Positions 6,245 to 7,446 of a stretch of DNA of 7,446 nt are shown piece after piece. Each line of letters begins with the position of its first letter. The stretch's first letter is position 1. The translations under genes and the position numbers were made by a program. A model generated the notes under the pieces. That model made no database searches, was not told the DNA's origin, and worked only from the letters and a program-made list of their open reading frames with translations. The stretch comes from Alistipes sp. (GTDB lineage: Bacteria > Bacteroidota > Bacteroidia > Bacteroidales > Rikenellaceae): positions 1-7,446 of the forward strand of contig JAGCLX010000052.1 of assembly GCA_017646785.1 (NCBI GenBank). Direction: 5' to 3'.

Positions 6245-7411
6245 TTAGAACTCCACAATCTGAAGTGCTGTGTCGTAGTAGCAGTAGCTGTCAATCTTAA
6301 CCTTGCCGTCGGTGTCGAGGATGACCATCACAATGATGTCGCCACCCCACGATGCGTCGTATGACTGCAATGCCTCATACTTGGGATCCCAGTCGCTGCC
6401 ACCGTCAACATACTTAACCTCCCAGTCCTCCTTGGCAATTTTGTATGAGCCGATAACCCTCTTAGTCTCTGTATATTCGCTAAGAGCCTCCTTAACCTGA
6501 GCCTCCACATCGTCAGTTTTGCCGTTGAAGCGGATGAACCACGCTTTGTCTACGTTGTCGCTAAAGTTGGTGGCGGTGAGTGATATATGTACGCGAAGCT
6601 CTTCACCCTGTACAACCTCGATAACCTTACCAGTAAGCGTTGCATTACCCGTGCCCTTATAGCTGAGTGAGCCCTCCTCGATAACCTCCGCGATGGTAGT
6701 AACATACTCGGTCTCGAGGCCTGCGAGTGTCGCTACGCATACCATCTCGCCGGCATAGCCATTAGCGTCAACAGCCGAGGCATACATGTAGTAGTTTGCA
6801 GTGGGGTGGTAGATGTTGACTACGCATGTAGCCACGCCATCCACGATGTCGTACTCCTCGCGGTAGTTCTGGTACTCCTTTGCATCCATGATGAATGTGA
6901 GGTTGTCCGCGTATGCTGAGTGGTCAGATGCGGGAGCTGCATAGAGGCGCACCTTAGTAGCGTTCTCGTCAACGGTGAGCTTCACGGTGAGTGTCTCGTG
7001 TGATGTCTGAGGCTCAATCTCGGCAGCTGTGACCTTCGCCACGCCAGAGAGTGATGGGCGGAGTGTGCGGAATGTGGTGTATGCCACCTCACCCACCTTA
7101 CCATCCTTGATAGCTATGGCGTATGCTACATACTCGGTGTCGTTTGCAAAGAGCTGGCTGAGGTTGTATGTGAAAGGCTCAGCATATACCGTGGGCACGC
7201 CCTTAACTCCGCTTGCTATGTAGGCCTTAACCTCCGCCTCGCTCTTACCCTCGAAGTCAAAAGGCTTCTCTGTGTCGGCCTTAGCGAGTGCTGGGTCGAT
7301 GTAGCCTGTGAGCACCTTTGCACCCACCTCTGTGGTTACGCTATCGTCAGCAGATGTGAGGTCTATGTTCGATACCTCCACGTTGATGTCTGTAGTGCCG
7401 TTGAGCTCCAC
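6245..7411 (-). CDS. C-terminal part of a secreted or surface FN3-like domain protein (interrupted frame)
   Basis: I cannot name the protein. The 388-residue open stretch lacks any signal peptide and starts in mid-domain at a GTG (7411-7409), so the true N-terminus lies upstream. Residues about 20-118 and 119-232 look like two consecutive FN3-like beta-sandwich units, each ending in the strand pattern seen in Bacteroidetes surface proteins (YVAYAIAIKDGKVGEVAY near 95; YYMYASAVDANGYAGEMV near 207). Residues 233-388 form a third beta-rich region (TLTGKVIEVVQGEELRVHIS) ending VEF. Such proteins are usually lipoproteins or exported and surface exposed (family knowledge). In-frame coding-like sequence continues upstream to the window end, apart from a TAG at 7423-7421. 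The gene converges on the pot operon, with the hairpin at 6196-6223 between them. Confidence 0.7.
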   Translation of the reverse strand: MELNGTTDINVEVSNIDLTSADDSVTTEVGAKVLTGYIDPALAKADTEKPFDFEGKSEAEVKAYIASGVKGVPTVYAEPFTYNLSQLFANDTEYVAYAIAIKDGKVGEVAYTTFRTLRPSLSGVAKVTAAEIEPQTSHETLTVKLTVDENATKVRLYAAPASDHSAYADNLTFIMDAKEYQNYREEYDIVDGVATCVVNIYHPTANYYMYASAVDANGYAGEMVCVATLAGLETEYVTTIAEVIEEGSLSYKGTGNATLTGKVIEVVQGEELRVHISLTATNFSDNVDKAWFIRFNGKTDDVEAQVKEALSEYTETKRVIGSYKIAKEDWEVKYVDGGSDWDPKYEALQSYDASWGGDIIVMVILDTDGKVKIDSYCYYDTALQIVEF

Positions 7412-7446
7412 CTCGGGGACCTATACCTCCTTAGTAGTCACAGTAT
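7412..7446 (-). pseudogene. Upstream continuation of the FN3-like gene, past an in-frame TAG
   Basis: Reading the minus strand in the same frame as the gene at 6245-7411, the last 35 bases give TVTTKEV-stop-VPEVELNG. The stop is TAG at 7423-7421, and the residues on both sides look like one beta-rich secreted protein. potB and potD in this window end in TAG, so TAG is not reassigned here. A one-base change (for example CAG or AAG to TAG), a sequencing error near the window end, or a genuine pseudogene would explain it. An AAGGAGG lies 5' of the GTG at 7411, but the product from that GTG has no export signal. Confidence 0.45.

Noticed and set aside
7409..7432. AAGGAGG followed by GTG as a true gene start at 7411
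   Set aside because: The product would start in mid-domain without an export signal, and the frame upstream continues to look coding. Bacteroidetes rarely rely on such a site.

Overview
The window looks like chromosomal DNA of a Bacteroidales bacterium. The reasons are a Bacteroidetes-type TATATTTG promoter element before the first long gene, little use of Shine-Dalgarno sites, a relaxed lipobox on the binding protein, a Bacteroidetes-style beta-barrel protein ending in aromatic residues, and an FN3-like multi-domain surface protein. Genus cannot be fixed from the sequence; Rikenellaceae or Prevotellaceae-like relatives are plausible. Base composition is mid-GC and similar across the genes.

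Layout. Positions 1-180 hold a weak minus-strand reading frame with a helix-turn-helix-like end, apparently broken by one base. Positions 178-327 hold the promoter and leader of the main operon. Positions 328-5000 hold a complete spermidine/putrescine ABC importer in the order potA (ATPase), potB and potC (permeases), potD (binding protein). The spacing is tight: 23 bp from potA to potB, 1 bp from potB to potC, and a 4-bp ATGA overlap from potC to potD. Only 33 bp after potD, a 280-residue predicted outer-membrane beta-barrel protein (5034-5876) follows on the same strand and probably shares the transcript. An intrinsic terminator closes the operon at 5920-5967.

Positions 5875-6133 hold two tandem copies of a roughly 130-bp element. 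Each copy is bounded by its own 9-10 bp terminal inverted repeats and contains two hairpins, and the stems differ between copies in a compensatory way. A further strong hairpin at 6196-6223 separates this block from a convergent minus-strand gene (6245 to the window end). That gene is the C-terminal part of a secreted or surface FN3-like protein, and its frame is interrupted by a TAG at 7421-7423.

Function. PotABCD would import polyamines across the inner membrane, and the barrel protein is a candidate outer-membrane passage or partner. Two parts of the importer depart from the E. coli pattern. PotA carries two tandem copies of its C-terminal TOBE-type unit. PotD carries a long acidic helical insertion plus a C-terminal transmembrane helix with a basic tail. 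The best candidate for something undescribed is the tandem covarying element. The two gene disruptions lie within about 70 and 26 bases of the window ends, so assembly or sequencing error is a real alternative for both.
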